DNA from: Streptomyces sp. NBC_00237
GTDB lineage: Bacteria; Actinomycetota; Actinomycetes; Streptomycetales; Streptomycetaceae
DNA length: 64,000 nt
NCBI RefSeq assembly: GCF_026342435.1
Contig: NZ_JAPEMT010000002.1
Span: 1,922,001 to 1,986,000 of the forward strand
Direction: 5' to 3'
Both the position numbers and the translations under genes were made by a program. Of the stretch, positions 8,662 to 23,177 are shown in pieces. Below the pieces are notes generated by a model. It was not told the DNA's origin. It did not search any database and worked only from the letters and a program-made list of their open reading frames with translations. Every line of letters begins with the position of its first letter. Position 1 is the stretch's first letter.

Positions 8662-8680
8662 GAGGACCCGGAAGAACTCT

Positions 8681-8725
8681 CCAGAGAAGGGGAGGTGTCC
8701 CGAACGGGCACTTCCCCTTCTCTGG
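8681..8725 (+). terminator. Hairpin terminator after chiR
   Basis: A 17-bp stem with one G.U pair (8681-8697 and 8709-8725) and an 11-nt loop sits 19 nt after the chiR stop. Its right arm ends inside the first chiC promoter repeat, so chiC is probably insulated from chiSR and has its own promoter. Confidence 0.65.
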
Positions 8726-8764
8726 TCCAGACCTCTTGACGATTGGTCCAGACCTTGGCACGCT
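8723..8764 (+). promoter_or_regulatory. chiC promoter with paired 12-bp direct repeats
   Basis: TGGTCCAGACCT occurs at 8723-8734 and again at 8744-8755, 21 bp apart (two helical turns). TTGACG (8736-8741) between them is the likely -35; a 17-nt spacer leads to a weak -10 CACGCT (8759-8764). Paired 12-bp repeats of this sequence are the known hallmark of Streptomyces chitinase promoters. They also match the DasR-responsive element (TGGTCTAGACCA core), so induction via ChiSR and repression by DasR both read out here. Confidence 0.85.
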
Positions 8765-8875
8765 CACCGCACCGCAGTGGTGAGCACGCCCCGCTATGCC
8801 TCCCCTGATGAGCGTGCTCACCGCGCGGCGCACAGGTCCCACCCCGTCATGCCGGACCTCTCTCGGGAGCAACCC

Positions 8876-10735
<1,860 letters not shown>

Positions 10736-10764
10736 CCCCCCACGCACGACTCCCCCCATGGGAG

Positions 10765-10805
10765 AAGCCGGGGGAGACGGGATCACTCCCCGTCTCCCCC
10801 GGCTT
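10765..10805 (+). terminator. chiC terminator
   Basis: A perfect 17-bp stem (10765-10781 and 10789-10805) with a 7-nt loop starts 30 nt after the chiC stop and is followed by TCGTCC. Confidence 0.8.
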
Positions 10806-10897
10806 TCGTCCGTACGAAGTACGTCGCCGAGGTCACGCCACGTTGACCCTCCCCCAGACTTCGTCCGGGGGTACCCCCTGCCAACGAAAAAGCCTAC

Positions 10898-11344
10898 TTA
10901 AGCGACATTGACTCGTTGCCCCGGAGGGGCCGCCTCCAGCCACGCGAGGAAGCCGGTGAGCGCGTCCTCGCTCATCGCCAGCTCCAGCCGCGTACCGCGG
11001 TGGACGCAGCCCAGGATGTGCGCGTCGGACAGCAGCGCCAGCTCCTCCTCGCCCTGCGGCGAGCGGCGCGTGACGACCTCGATGGCCGAACGCTCCAGGA
11101 CGCGGCGCGGCTTCGGAGCGTACGAGAAGACCCGGAACCAGGCGATCCGGTCACCGCTGTAGCGGGCCACGCCGTACACCCAGCCCTTGCCGGACGTGTC
11201 CAGCTCCTCGGGGGTGTCCCAGCGCAGCGAACAGTCGAAGGTGCCGCCGGAGCGCTGGATCAGCCTCCGGCGCAGCCCGAAGACGAACAGTCCCACCAGC
11301 ACCAGCAGGACGACAGAGCCGCACACAAGCAGAGCGAGGATCAT
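10898..11344 (-). CDS. DUF2550 membrane-anchored protein
   Basis: The 148-aa protein runs from ATG 11344 (GTGGGAG just upstream; an upstream extension to 11440 lacks a start context). One N-terminal transmembrane helix (MILALLVCGSVVLLVLVGLFVFG) is followed by a basic stretch and a soluble beta-rich domain with FDCSLRW and GVARYSGDRIAWFRVFS. This is the DUF2550 family, which in actinobacteria sits next to atpC (for example Rv1312 beside Rv1311). Function is unknown; the fixed neighbourhood suggests an envelope-linked role related to ATP synthase expression. It is the last gene of the minus-strand atp block. Confidence 0.85.
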   Translation of the reverse strand: MILALLVCGSVVLLVLVGLFVFGLRRRLIQRSGGTFDCSLRWDTPEELDTSGKGWVYGVARYSGDRIAWFRVFSYAPKPRRVLERSAIEVVTRRSPQGEEELALLSDAHILGCVHRGTRLELAMSEDALTGFLAWLEAAPPGQRVNVA

Positions 11345-11445
11345 CTCCCACGACCTCCTCGCCTCATCCAGTACCGCTACGGAAATGAACTTCAGCACTA
11401 CAGCACTACAACGCCGCGCCCGCGCGAGCGCTTGACGCATCGCGT

Positions 11446-11489
11446 CAGCCGCGACCCGTCCTGGAAGTATCCAGTACGAGCCGCGGCTG
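11446..11489 (-). terminator. Possible hairpin between atpC and the DUF2550 gene
   Basis: CAGCCGCG (11446-11453) pairs with CGCGGCTG (11482-11489); a smaller CTGG/CCAG hairpin (11461-11474) nests in the loop. It lies 30 nt past the atpC stop and may partly end the atp transcript. Confidence 0.4.
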
Positions 11490-11518
11490 AGGGCAAATCA
11501 CGTGGGGTGAGGCAGGAC

Positions 11519-11893
11519 TCAGTGTCCCGCCACCGCACGCAGACGAACGTCGGCGCGACGCTCGGCGGCGGAGTCCTCCGCCTCCTTCGCCGCTTCCAGC
11601 GCACGCTCGGCGCGCGCCGTGTCGATCTCGTCGGCCAGCTCGGCGATCTCCGCGAGCAGCGACAGCTTGTTGTCGGCGAACGAGATGAAACCGCCGTGGA
11701 CGGCGGCGACGACGGTGCCGCCCTCGCTCGTACGGATGGTCACCGGGCCCGATTCCAGCACACCCAGAAGCGGCTGGTGACCGGGCATGACGCCGATGTC
11801 GCCGGACGTGGTGCGCGCGACGACCAGGGTGGCCTCGCCGGACCAGACGTTGCGGTCCGCAGCGACCAGCTCGACGTGCAGCTCAGCAGCCAA
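11519..11893 (-). CDS. atpC: ATP synthase epsilon subunit (F1)
   Basis: The 124-aa protein starts at TTG 11893 with GAGGAG 6-9 nt upstream. The N-terminal beta-sandwich (ELHVELVAADRNVWSG, then GDIGVMPGHQPLLGVLESG) is followed by two C-terminal helices (SLLAEIAELADEIDTARAE). Epsilon sits on the central stalk and its C-terminal helices restrain ATP hydrolysis. It is the last gene of the atp operon, 131 bp after atpD, with two stem-loops in between. Confidence 0.97.
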   Translation of the reverse strand: MAAELHVELVAADRNVWSGEATLVVARTTSGDIGVMPGHQPLLGVLESGPVTIRTSEGGTVVAAVHGGFISFADNKLSLLAEIAELADEIDTARAERALEAAKEAEDSAAERRADVRLRAVAGH

Positions 11894-11912
11894 GGGTGGC
11901 TCCTCGGGTCAC

Positions 11913-11992
11913 CACCCGGCAGCAGCTGCCGGGTGTTGGGTCAAAGTCTAGGGGGTGTACGGAGAGAGGGGCGGGGCGGGCCCGCCCCTCTC
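11913..11992 (-). other. Two stem-loops in the atpD-atpC gap
   Basis: A 23-bp perfect palindrome (11913-11935, central base A) and a second hairpin with 12-bp arms GAGAGGGGCGGG / CCCGCCCCTCTC (11964-11975, 11981-11992, 5-nt loop) fill most of the 131-bp gap. These could act as a partial terminator or an mRNA-processing signal that sets the lower epsilon dose. Confidence 0.6.
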
Positions 11993-12023
11993 ACGCGTAC
12001 GGCACTACGAGTGGGGCCTGGCG

Positions 12024-14383
<2,360 letters not shown>

Positions 14384-14403
14384 GAGTCAGGTCCCTTCCG
14401 TCG

Positions 14404-15999
14404 TCACTTGGAGACGTTGACGGCCGGTGCGTCCTCGCCCAGGGACTTGCCGTCCGAGGTCTCGAACCGTCCCTTGAACGTGGTGATCGCCTCGGCGATG
14501 GACTGCATGGTGTCGTCGGACATCTTCGCGCCCTCGGCGATCGAGGTGAGGAGTTCCTTGCGCTCGCGGCGCAGGTAGTCCAGCAGCTCGCTCTCGAAGC
14601 GGCGGATGTCCTCGACCGGGACCTCGTCCATCTTGCCGGTGGTGCCGGCCCAGACGGAGACGACCTGCTCCTCGACGGGCATCGGCTGGTACTGGCCCTG
14701 CTTCAGCAGCTCGACCAGACGCTTGCCGCGCTCCAGCGAAGACTTGGAGGCCGCGTCCAGGTCGGAACCGAAGGCGGCGAACGCCTCCAGCTCGCGGTAC
14801 TGGGCGAGGTCCAGACGCAGTCGGCCGGAGACCTGACGCATCGCCTTGTGCTGGGCGGAACCACCGACACGCGACACCGAGATACCGACGTTGAGCGCCG
14901 GACGCTGGTTGGCGTTGAAGAGGTCCGACTCCAGGAAGCACTGGCCGTCGGTGATGGAGATGACGTTGGTCGGGATGAACGCCGACACGTCGTTCGCCTT
15001 GGTCTCGACGATCGGCAGACCCGTCATCGAACCGGCGCCCATCTCGTCCGACAGCTTCGCGCAACGCTCAAGGAGACGCGAGTGCAAGTAGAAGACGTCG
15101 CCCGGGTACGCCTCGCGGCCCGGCGGACGGCGCAGCAGCAGCGACACGGCGCGGTAGGCGTCGGCCTGCTTCGACAGGTCGTCGAAGATGATGAGGACGT
15201 GCTTGCCGTCGTACATCCAGTGCTGGCCGATGGCCGAACCGGTGTACGGCGCCAGGTACTTGAAGCCGGCCGGGTCGGACGCCGGGGCGGCGACGATCGT
15301 CGTGTACTCGAGCGCGCCGGCCTCCTGGAGCGCACCACGCACGGAGGCGATGGTGGAGCCCTTCTGACCGATGGCGACGTAGATGCAGCGGACCTGCTTC
15401 TTCGGGTCGCCCGAGCGCCAGTTGTCACGCTGGTTGATGATCGTGTCGACGGCCAGCGCGGTCTTGCCGGTCTGACGGTCGCCGATGACCAGCTGACGCT
15501 GGCCACGGCCGATCGGCACCATCGCGTCGATGGCCTTGTAGCCGGTCTGCATGGGCTCGTGCACCGACTTGCGGACCATGACGCCCGGAGCCTGAAGCTC
15601 CAGGGCGCGGCGGCCCTCGGTCTCGATCTCGCCGAGGCCGTCGATCGGGTTGCCGAGCGGGTCGACGACGCGGCCGAGGTAGCCCTCGCCGACGCCGACG
15701 GAGAGCACCTCACCGGTGCGCTGCACCGGCTGGCCCTCCTCGATACCGCTGAACTCGCCGAGGACGATCGCGCCGATTTCGCGCTCTTCGAGGTTCAGGG
15801 CGAGACCGAGGGTCCCGTCCTCGAACTTCAGCAGCTCGTTCGCCATGGCCGAGGGAAGACCCTCGATCTTCGCGATGCCGTCGCCGGCAACGCTGACAGT
15901 TCCGACCTCCTCGCGAGAGGCCGCGTCCGGCTGGTACGACTGGACGAAGTTCTCCAGTGCGTCCCGGATCTCCTCCGGCCGGATCGTGAGCTCCGCCAT
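14404..15999 (-). CDS. atpA: ATP synthase alpha subunit (F1)
   Basis: The 531-aa protein has the P-loop [10 protein letters not shown] (about residues 170-179) and the nucleotide-binding signature [14 protein letters not shown] in its variant [14 protein letters not shown]. Alpha alternates with beta in the hexamer and holds the non-catalytic sites; the first 25 residues contact delta. ATG 15999 has AGGGAAC 5-6 nt upstream. A 143-bp gap with a small CTGGGG/CCCCAG hairpin separates it from atpH. Confidence 0.98.
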   Translation of the reverse strand: MAELTIRPEEIRDALENFVQSYQPDAASREEVGTVSVAGDGIAKIEGLPSAMANELLKFEDGTLGLALNLEEREIGAIVLGEFSGIEEGQPVQRTGEVLSVGVGEGYLGRVVDPLGNPIDGLGEIETEGRRALELQAPGVMVRKSVHEPMQTGYKAIDAMVPIGRGQRQLVIGDRQTGKTALAVDTIINQRDNWRSGDPKKQVRCIYVAIGQKGSTIASVRGALQEAGALEYTTIVAAPASDPAGFKYLAPYTGSAIGQHWMYDGKHVLIIFDDLSKQADAYRAVSLLLRRPPGREAYPGDVFYLHSRLLERCAKLSDEMGAGSMTGLPIVETKANDVSAFIPTNVISITDGQCFLESDLFNANQRPALNVGISVSRVGGSAQHKAMRQVSGRLRLDLAQYRELEAFAAFGSDLDAASKSSLERGKRLVELLKQGQYQPMPVEEQVVSVWAGTTGKMDEVPVEDIRRFESELLDYLRRERKELLTSIAEGAKMSDDTMQSIAEAITTFKGRFETSDGKSLGEDAPAVNVSK

Positions 16000-16142
16000 C
16001 TGGGTTCCCTGCTCTCCTTGTTGGGCCCGAAGTTTTCTAGGGGTCTGGGGTCGGCCCCCAGGAATCCTCTGCGGCCCAACCGGGCCGCTGGCAATGCGTA
16101 CTACTGGCAGTGCTTGGTGCTGCGATGCGTGGGTGACAGGCG

Positions 16143-16958
16143 TCAGCCGGCCATGCGCCGGGAGACCTCGTCGAGGCGCTCCGCAACGGTCCCGTTGATG
16201 AACTCGTCGCCGACGCGAACCTGGATGCCGCCGAGGACCGAGGGGTCCACGTCGAGGTTCAGGTGCATCTCGCGACCGTAGATCTTCGCGAGGGCCGCGC
16301 CGAGGCGCTGCTTCTGCTGGTCGGTGAGGGGCACCGCTGAGGTGACCTCCGCGACCATCCGGTTGCGGCGCTCCGCGGCGAGCTTGGAGAGGGAGTCGAG
16401 TCCCGCTTCCAGGCTACGTCCACGGGGCTGCGTGACGAGACGGACGACCAGACGCTCGGTGACCTGCTCGGCCCGACCCCCGAGCAGGCTGCGGAGCAGC
16501 TCGCTCTTGGCGGCGGTGGTGGCCGCCTTGTCGGTGAGCGCGGAACGGAGCGCGGCGTTCGACGAGACGATCCGGCCGAAGCGGAACAGCTCGTCCTCGA
16601 CGTTGTCGAGGGAACCGGCCTGCTGGGCGGCGGTGAGGTCGGCGGTGTTCGCCAGCTCCTCCGCCGTGTCGACCAGATCGCGCGACTGCGACCAGCGGGA
16701 CCGGACCATGCCCTTGACCAGGTCGACGGCGGCACCGTCCACCTGACCGGTGAGCAGACGCCCGGCCAGCTCGGCCTTGGCCTCGCCGGACTGCGACGGG
16801 TCGGTCAGGACCCGGCGCAGCGAGACCTCACGGTCGAGCAGCGCGGTGACGGCGGCCAGGTCGCCGGCCAGCTTCGTCGCGTCGACGGACGGCGTGTCCG
16901 TCAGCGCGTCGAGGCTGCTCCGGGCGTTGCCCAGGGCCTCGCGGCTCGCGCCGTTCAT
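16143..16958 (-). CDS. atpH: ATP synthase delta subunit (F1, OSCP-like)
   Basis: The 271-aa protein is longer than the usual 180-aa delta, as in other streptomycetes. The helical N-terminal domain (to about 180) carries the extra sequence; the C-terminal conserved part reads [17 protein letters not shown], then [26 protein letters not shown]. It links F1 to the peripheral stalk. ATG 16958 overlaps the atpF stop by 4 nt. Confidence 0.96.
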   Translation of the reverse strand: MNGASREALGNARSSLDALTDTPSVDATKLAGDLAAVTALLDREVSLRRVLTDPSQSGEAKAELAGRLLTGQVDGAAVDLVKGMVRSRWSQSRDLVDTAEELANTADLTAAQQAGSLDNVEDELFRFGRIVSSNAALRSALTDKAATTAAKSELLRSLLGGRAEQVTERLVVRLVTQPRGRSLEAGLDSLSKLAAERRNRMVAEVTSAVPLTDQQKQRLGAALAKIYGREMHLNLDVDPSVLGGIQVRVGDEFINGTVAERLDEVSRRMAG

Positions 16959-17500
16959 CGGGCCGCCTCGGCCTTCTCCTCAAGCTCGTTGAGGAAGCGG
17001 TCGATGGTGCGGCTCTGGCGGGCGGAGTCCTCGAGGGACTCGCCGACCAGCTTGCCGGCCAGGTCGGTGGCGAGCTTGCCGACGTCCTGACGCAGAGTCA
17101 GAGCAGCCTGCTTGCGGTCGGCCTCGATCTGGGCGTGACCGGCAGCGATGATTTCCTCACGCTGCCGCTGGCCCTCTGCGCGCAGGTCTTCCTTGAGCGC
17201 AGTGCCCTGCTCCAGCGCCTCCTGGCGCAGGCGCGCGGCCTCGTGGCGGGCCTCGGCGAGCTGAGCCTTGTACTGCTCCAGGACGCTCTCGGCTTCGATC
17301 CGGGCCTCATCGGCCTTCTCGATACCGCCTTCGATGGCCTCGCGGCGCTCTTCCAGAACCTTGTTGATGTTCGGGAGGAGCTTCTTGGCGAGGAAGCCGA
17401 AGACGATGACGAAGGCGATCAGACCGATGACCAGCTCGTCGAGATGCGGGACCAGAGGATTCTGAGGCTCCTCAGCCGCCGCAAGGAACAGAGCGTTCAC
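16955..17500 (-). CDS. atpF: ATP synthase b subunit (Fo, peripheral stalk)
   Basis: The 181-aa protein starts at GTG 17500 (GGAAGG 8 nt upstream). One transmembrane helix near residues 22-45 (LVIGLIAFVIVFGFLAKKLL) is followed by a long charged coiled coil rich in Glu, Ala, Arg and Gln. It dimerises and ties delta to subunit a. Its stop overlaps atpH by 4 nt. Confidence 0.97.
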   Translation of the reverse strand: MNALFLAAAEEPQNPLVPHLDELVIGLIAFVIVFGFLAKKLLPNINKVLEERREAIEGGIEKADEARIEAESVLEQYKAQLAEARHEAARLRQEALEQGTALKEDLRAEGQRQREEIIAAGHAQIEADRKQAALTLRQDVGKLATDLAGKLVGESLEDSARQSRTIDRFLNELEEKAEAAR

Positions 17501-17542
17501 ATCAGTGCCTTCCGTGAAAGGTAGTTGGCTGTCGGTCCGGGC

Positions 17543-18720
<1,178 letters not shown>

Positions 18721-18966
18721 CGCGGGCTCCTTCAGCGTGGCGCATAGGTACGGCAACCTCGTTGTGTCGGCGCGGCAGGAAGCCGCGGGTCGGCACTGGA
18801 CTGGTGGTCTTTGTCTTACGACTGGGCTGGAAATGCTGGGCGGGGCGGTTCGGCAACGAGCCTCGCGCTGGGACAGGCGTCAGCTCGGATGCCCGCGCCC
18901 GCAGTGCCGCAGTTGGCACCGGACGATAGCAGCATCTCGAACGGCCATTTATCCCGGCCCTACCCT

Positions 18967-19404
18967 TCACGTCGCGGACCCGGTCTTCTGGGGCTTCTCG
19001 GCCTCGGACGAATCGGGGTCGACGTAAAAGATCTTGGCCTTCATGTAGGCGCGCGCCTGGGCGGCGACCCACACGAGGGTGACGGCGAGCAGCGTGAAAC
19101 CGAACGCCTTGAAGTCGAACAGCTCTGTTCCCTTGAACACTGCCAGGAAGACGAACAGCAGCAGCAGTTGCAGGACGTAGAGCAGGAGCCCCATGGCCTG
19201 AAAGAGCTGCGGCAGCCGCTTCGCGGTGCGCTGGAGTGCCACCAGCCCACCCCCCATGAAAACGAGCGAGACCGCCGCGCCGACGAGTGCCCCGAGCGCA
19301 CCTTCGCCGCCCCCGACCAACGCGCTGACCAGCACGGCGACAGCGCCGACGGCAGCGGAAGGTACGGCGGTTCGAAGGAGTGTCCGGACGTCGTTGGACG
19401 GCAT
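18967..19404 (-). CDS. atpI: AtpI-like membrane protein of the ATP synthase operon
   Basis: The product is 145 aa from ATG 19404 (GGAG 8 nt upstream); ATG 19449 is an in-frame alternative with no ribosome site. Four hydrophobic helices are seen (about residues 12-30, 33-50, 65-88, 95-115), then an acidic C-terminal tail ending near EAEKPQKTGS. AtpI proteins lead atp operons and help c-ring assembly or Mg2+ supply. A 246-bp gap precedes atpB, so an extra promoter for the Fo-F1 genes may lie there. Confidence 0.8.
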   Translation of the reverse strand: MPSNDVRTLLRTAVPSAAVGAVAVLVSALVGGGEGALGALVGAAVSLVFMGGGLVALQRTAKRLPQLFQAMGLLLYVLQLLLLFVFLAVFKGTELFDFKAFGFTLLAVTLVWVAAQARAYMKAKIFYVDPDSSEAEKPQKTGSAT

Positions 19405-19683
19405 GGCGGCAGCTCCGCTTTGCTTGGTGGGGGCAGTGGGTGTCGTCATGGACGAGCGTAAGCCCGGATCGAGAAGGGTCCTCGGGCCGATGGGCCCTCG
19501 CACCGGGGCCCTTCGGCTCTGTCGCCGGGTCTCGTGAACCGTATCACAAACTATTTGATGCAGTCTTTACCCGGAAAGTGTGGTTGCTGTCACACATGAG
19601 AGTGACCCCGCCCGTGTGTGCAGTGCACGCCATCGCTTTGTCTGGTAATGGGCTCCACTGAGGCAATCGTCAACGTGGAGACA

Positions 19684-21015
19684 TCAGTTGAAACGCGAAC
19701 GGGTGCCCACCGCAGTCGACCCGTTGACGCCCGCCGCGACCGGCGCCCGGTCCCCTTCGTCGCTTCCGTCGCTCTCTTCCTCCGTCGCCCCAGCAGCCTC
19801 CTGGGCCCCCGTGGACGCCTCTGCGGAGGACGCCACCGCCTGCCTGCCGCTACGCCGGTAGCGGGGCGGCACGAAGGCTTCCATCCACCGCGGAGCACGC
19901 GGGGTGAAGCGCGGCAGGAGCAGCAGGACGAGACCCAGCGCGCTCAGCCCGACGACCACCAGCACGATCCACATGCTGGCCGAGTTCACCGAGTACGCGA
20001 CCATGCCGAACGCGATCAGCGCCGACCAGAAGTACATGATCAGCACCGCCCGGCTGTGCGAGTGGCCGATCTCCAGCAGACGGTGGTGCAGGTGCCCGCG
20101 GTCCGCCGCGAACGGCGACTTCCCCTGCCAGGTCCTGCGCATGATCGCCAGCATCAGGTCGGCGAACGGGATCGCGATGATCGTCAGCGGCAGCAGCAGC
20201 GGGATGAACACGGGCAGCATGGCGTGCGTCGCCGCCCGCTCGCCGCCGACGAAGAGGTTCAGCACGTCCGAGTCGACCTGCCCGGTGATGGAGATCGCCC
20301 CGGCCGCGAGCACCAGCCCGATCAGCATCGACCCGGAGTCGCCCATGAAGATCCGGGCCGGATGCATGTTGTGCGGCAGGAAGCCCACACACATGCCGAT
20401 CAGGATCGCCGCGAACAGCGTCGCGGGGGCCGCCTCCTCGATCCCGTACCGGAACCACATCCGGTACGCGTACAGGAAGAACGCGGTGGCCGCGATGCAC
20501 ACCATGCCGGCGGCGAGGCCGTCGAGCCCGTCCACGAAGTTCACCGCGTTGATGGTGATGACGACGAGCGCGACCGTCAGCAGATTGCCCTGCCAGGGGG
20601 TGAGCGAGACCGGACCGACCCCGGGAACCGGCAGGTACAGCACGGTGAGCCCCTGCATCACCATCACACCGGCGGCGATGAACTGTCCGCCCAGCTTGAT
20701 CAGGGCGTCGATCTCGAACTTGTCGTCGAGCACGCCGATCAGCCAGATCACGGCGGCGCCCGACAGCAGCGCCCGTGGCTCGTTCGACAGGTCGAAGACA
20801 CCGTTGAGGCTCTCCAGGTGGTCCGCCACCAGCAGCCCCGCACACAGACCGCCGAACATGGCGATCCCGCCGAGCCGCGGTGTCGGCTCCCGGTGGACGT
20901 CGCGGGCGCGGATCTCCGGCATCGCTCCGGAGGCGATGGCGAACTTCCGCACCGGCCCCGTCAGCAGATAGGTCACCGCGGCCGTGACGCAGAGCGTCAA
21001 CAGGTATTCACGCAC
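19684..21015 (-). CDS. MraY/WecA-type UDP-sugar:undecaprenyl-phosphate sugar-1-phosphate transferase
   Basis: The product is 443 aa from GTG 21015 (GGGG 6-7 nt upstream); the frame opens at GTG 21054. About ten or eleven transmembrane helices carry the family's cytoplasmic motifs: REPTPRLGG, LDDKFEIDALIKL, NFVDGLDGLAAG (Mg2+-binding Asp pair) and FMGDSGSMLIG. A hydrophilic tail of about 80 residues, acidic and Ala/Glu/Ser-rich, ends the protein. WecA/TagO enzymes start teichoic acid, arabinogalactan or O-antigen-type polymers by loading GlcNAc-1-P on the lipid carrier. An LCP-type ligase at 26,432 could act downstream in the same wall-polymer pathway. Confidence 0.9.
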   Translation of the reverse strand: MREYLLTLCVTAAVTYLLTGPVRKFAIASGAMPEIRARDVHREPTPRLGGIAMFGGLCAGLLVADHLESLNGVFDLSNEPRALLSGAAVIWLIGVLDDKFEIDALIKLGGQFIAAGVMVMQGLTVLYLPVPGVGPVSLTPWQGNLLTVALVVITINAVNFVDGLDGLAAGMVCIAATAFFLYAYRMWFRYGIEEAAPATLFAAILIGMCVGFLPHNMHPARIFMGDSGSMLIGLVLAAGAISITGQVDSDVLNLFVGGERAATHAMLPVFIPLLLPLTIIAIPFADLMLAIMRRTWQGKSPFAADRGHLHHRLLEIGHSHSRAVLIMYFWSALIAFGMVAYSVNSASMWIVLVVVGLSALGLVLLLLPRFTPRAPRWMEAFVPPRYRRSGRQAVASSAEASTGAQEAAGATEEESDGSDEGDRAPVAAGVNGSTAVGTRSRFN

Positions 21016-21154
21016 GGGCTGCCCCACAGTTATCGCTGGCCATCTCAGCCCCACACCCTAGCTTCGCGGCTGCGGGGTTGAGGACACTCGGGTGCGGCGG
21101 ACGGTTCCACACCGCCCGTTCGCCCCCGGTAAGCCCCGGTAAGGACGAACTCTT

Positions 21155-22417
21155 TCACCCTCGATACGGGGGAAAGCGCCTCGCCAGCGCGCGTACCTCC
21201 GTGGCCGCATTCCGCTCCCCCCTCAGCGCCAGCGCGAACAGTGCCACCACGCGGGCCATCTCCGCCTCGCCCATGCCCTGCGTGGTCACGGCGGCCGTGC
21301 CCAGCCGCAGCCCCCGCCGCTCCGGATCCCCGTACGGCAACGCACACGTGTCGAGCACGACACCCGCCGCCGCCAGCAGCCCCTTGGCCTCGCGCCCGTC
21401 CATCCCCAGCGGAGCCGGGTCGACGGTGATGAGATGCGTGTCGGTCCCCCCTGTCGTCAGCGCGAACCCCTCCGCCGCCAGCCCTTCCGCCAGCACGCGC
21501 GCGTTGGAAACCACCTGATGGGCGTACGCGGTGAACGCCGGCCCTGCCGCCTCCCCGAAGGCCACCGCCTTCGCCGCGATGGTGTGCATCTGCGCGCCCC
21601 CCTGGGTGAACGGGAACACCGCCCGGTCGACGCGCTCCGCCAGTTCCTCCCCGCACAGCAGCATCCCGCCGCGCGGCCCCCTGAGTACCTTGTGCGTCGT
21701 CGCGCAGACGACGTCCGCGTACGGAACGGGATTGGGCGCCGCTCCCCCGGCCACCAGCCCGATGGGATGCGCGGCGTCGGCCACCAGATACGCCCCGACG
21801 TCGTCGGCGATGCCCCGGAAGGCCGCGTAGTCCGGATGCCGGGGGTACGAGATGGACCCCACCACGATCGCGCGCGGCCGGTGCTTGCGCGCCAGCGCCC
21901 ACACCTGCTCGTAGTCGATGAGCCCGGTCCCGGCGTCGACCCCGTACCCGACGACGTCGAACCACCGCCCGGAGAAGTTGCTCGGCGACCCGTGGGTGAG
22001 GTGCCCGCCGGACGGCAGCCCCATGGCCAGCAGCGTGTCCCCCGGCTTGAGCAGCGCGGCGTACGCGGCGAGCACCGCGGCCGACCCCGAATGCGGCTGC
22101 ACATTGGCGTGCGCGGCCCCGAAGAGCCCCTTCGCCCGGTCGACGGCGATCCGCTCCGCCGCGTCGACGACCTCGCACCCGCCGTGGTGGCGGGCCCCCG
22201 GGTATCCCTCGGCGTACTTGTTGGCCAGCACCGAGCCGAGCGCGGCCAGTACGGCGGGCGAGGTGAAGTTCTCGGCGGCGACGAGCTGGAGCCCCTGGGC
22301 CTCGCGCTGTGCCTCGGCCCTCACGATGTCGGCGATCTCCGGATCGAGCCGTGCGAGGGCGTCGAAGTCGGCGCCCGGGTGCTCGGGGGCGGGGGGACGC
22401 TCATCGACGACGGACAT
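21155..22417 (-). CDS. glyA: Serine hydroxymethyltransferase
   Basis: The product is 420 aa from ATG 22417, with GGAG about 7 nt upstream. The PLP-binding lysine lies in CATTHKVLRGPRGG; GYPGARHHGGC and ANVQPHSGSAA are substrate and cofactor loops of fold-type I SHMT. The enzyme interconverts serine and glycine with tetrahydrofolate. S. coelicolor carries two glyA genes as I recall; this locus is the one next to wecA. Confidence 0.93.
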   Translation of the reverse strand: MSVVDERPPAPEHPGADFDALARLDPEIADIVRAEAQREAQGLQLVAAENFTSPAVLAALGSVLANKYAEGYPGARHHGGCEVVDAAERIAVDRAKGLFGAAHANVQPHSGSAAVLAAYAALLKPGDTLLAMGLPSGGHLTHGSPSNFSGRWFDVVGYGVDAGTGLIDYEQVWALARKHRPRAIVVGSISYPRHPDYAAFRGIADDVGAYLVADAAHPIGLVAGGAAPNPVPYADVVCATTHKVLRGPRGGMLLCGEELAERVDRAVFPFTQGGAQMHTIAAKAVAFGEAAGPAFTAYAHQVVSNARVLAEGLAAEGFALTTGGTDTHLITVDPAPLGMDGREAKGLLAAAGVVLDTCALPYGDPERRGLRLGTAAVTTQGMGEAEMARVVALFALALRGERNAATEVRALARRFPPYRG

Positions 22418-22529
22418 CTCTGACTCCGGGCCTGCGGTGAGGGAACCTGAGTGACGTGTCCCCCAATGTAGGCCCACCACACCCTTGCCGCGCGGCGTTC
22501 GGGAGCGCGGCCCAAGGCCCGCCGGACGC

Positions 22530-23177
22530 TCAGTCCTTGCCCGGCACTCCGGTCAGCGCCGTCACCACCGGATCCAGCGCCACACTGATCTCCTCGCCGA
22601 TCGACCGGAAGAACGTGATCGGCGCCCCGTACGGGTCGTACACCTCGTCCGCCTCCTCCGTGGGAGCCAGCAGCCACCCGCGCAGGGCCGCCGCCGCCCG
22701 CACCAGCGCCCGCGCCCGCTCGACCACCCCGCACTCGACCGGATCGGGCAGGGTCAGCGGGTCTATGGCCCGTACGAGCCGGTTGAACTCCTTCAGCGTG
22801 AAGGTCCGCAGCCCCGCCGAGTGCCCCATCGAGATGACCTGCGCCCGGTGGTCCCGCGTGGCGGTCAGCACCAGATCGGCCCGGATGACGTGCTCGTCCA
22901 GCAGCTCACGCCCCACGAAACCCGAGGCGTCCGCCCCGAAGTCCGCGAGGACGGCCGCGGCGTTGGCCTCCATGGGCGCACCCTCGTGCCCCCACGTACC
23001 GGCGCTCTCGACGACGAGGCCACCGCAGAGCGGATCCCCGAGCCGCTCCCCCAGGGCATGCCGGGTCAGCCGCTCGGTGATCGGCGAGCGGCACACGTTG
23101 CCGGTGCTGACGTGGAGGATACGGAAGGTGGTCCCCGATATGCCTTCTGCTGTGCCACGCCCGTCAAGGGCGGTCAA
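22530..23177 (-). CDS. Low-molecular-weight protein tyrosine phosphatase-like protein with Cys-to-Ser active site
   Basis: The 215-aa protein has the LMW-PTP fold signature ILHVSTGNVCRSPITE (residues 20-35) and the acid-loop LPDPV near 145. In the family the P-loop reads V-C-x-G-N-x-C-R-S and the first Cys is the nucleophile; here that position is Ser, while the second Cys and the Arg are kept. As written it should not form the phosphocysteine intermediate, though it could still bind phosphotyrosine or phosphoarginine. The start overlaps the Sua5 gene stop by 4 nt, so the two are co-translated. Length exceeds the usual 150 aa because of a C-terminal helical extension (ALRGWLLAPTEEADEVYDP). 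Confidence 0.85.
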   Translation of the reverse strand: MTALDGRGTAEGISGTTFRILHVSTGNVCRSPITERLTRHALGERLGDPLCGGLVVESAGTWGHEGAPMEANAAAVLADFGADASGFVGRELLDEHVIRADLVLTATRDHRAQVISMGHSAGLRTFTLKEFNRLVRAIDPLTLPDPVECGVVERARALVRAAAALRGWLLAPTEEADEVYDPYGAPITFFRSIGEEISVALDPVVTALTGVPGKD

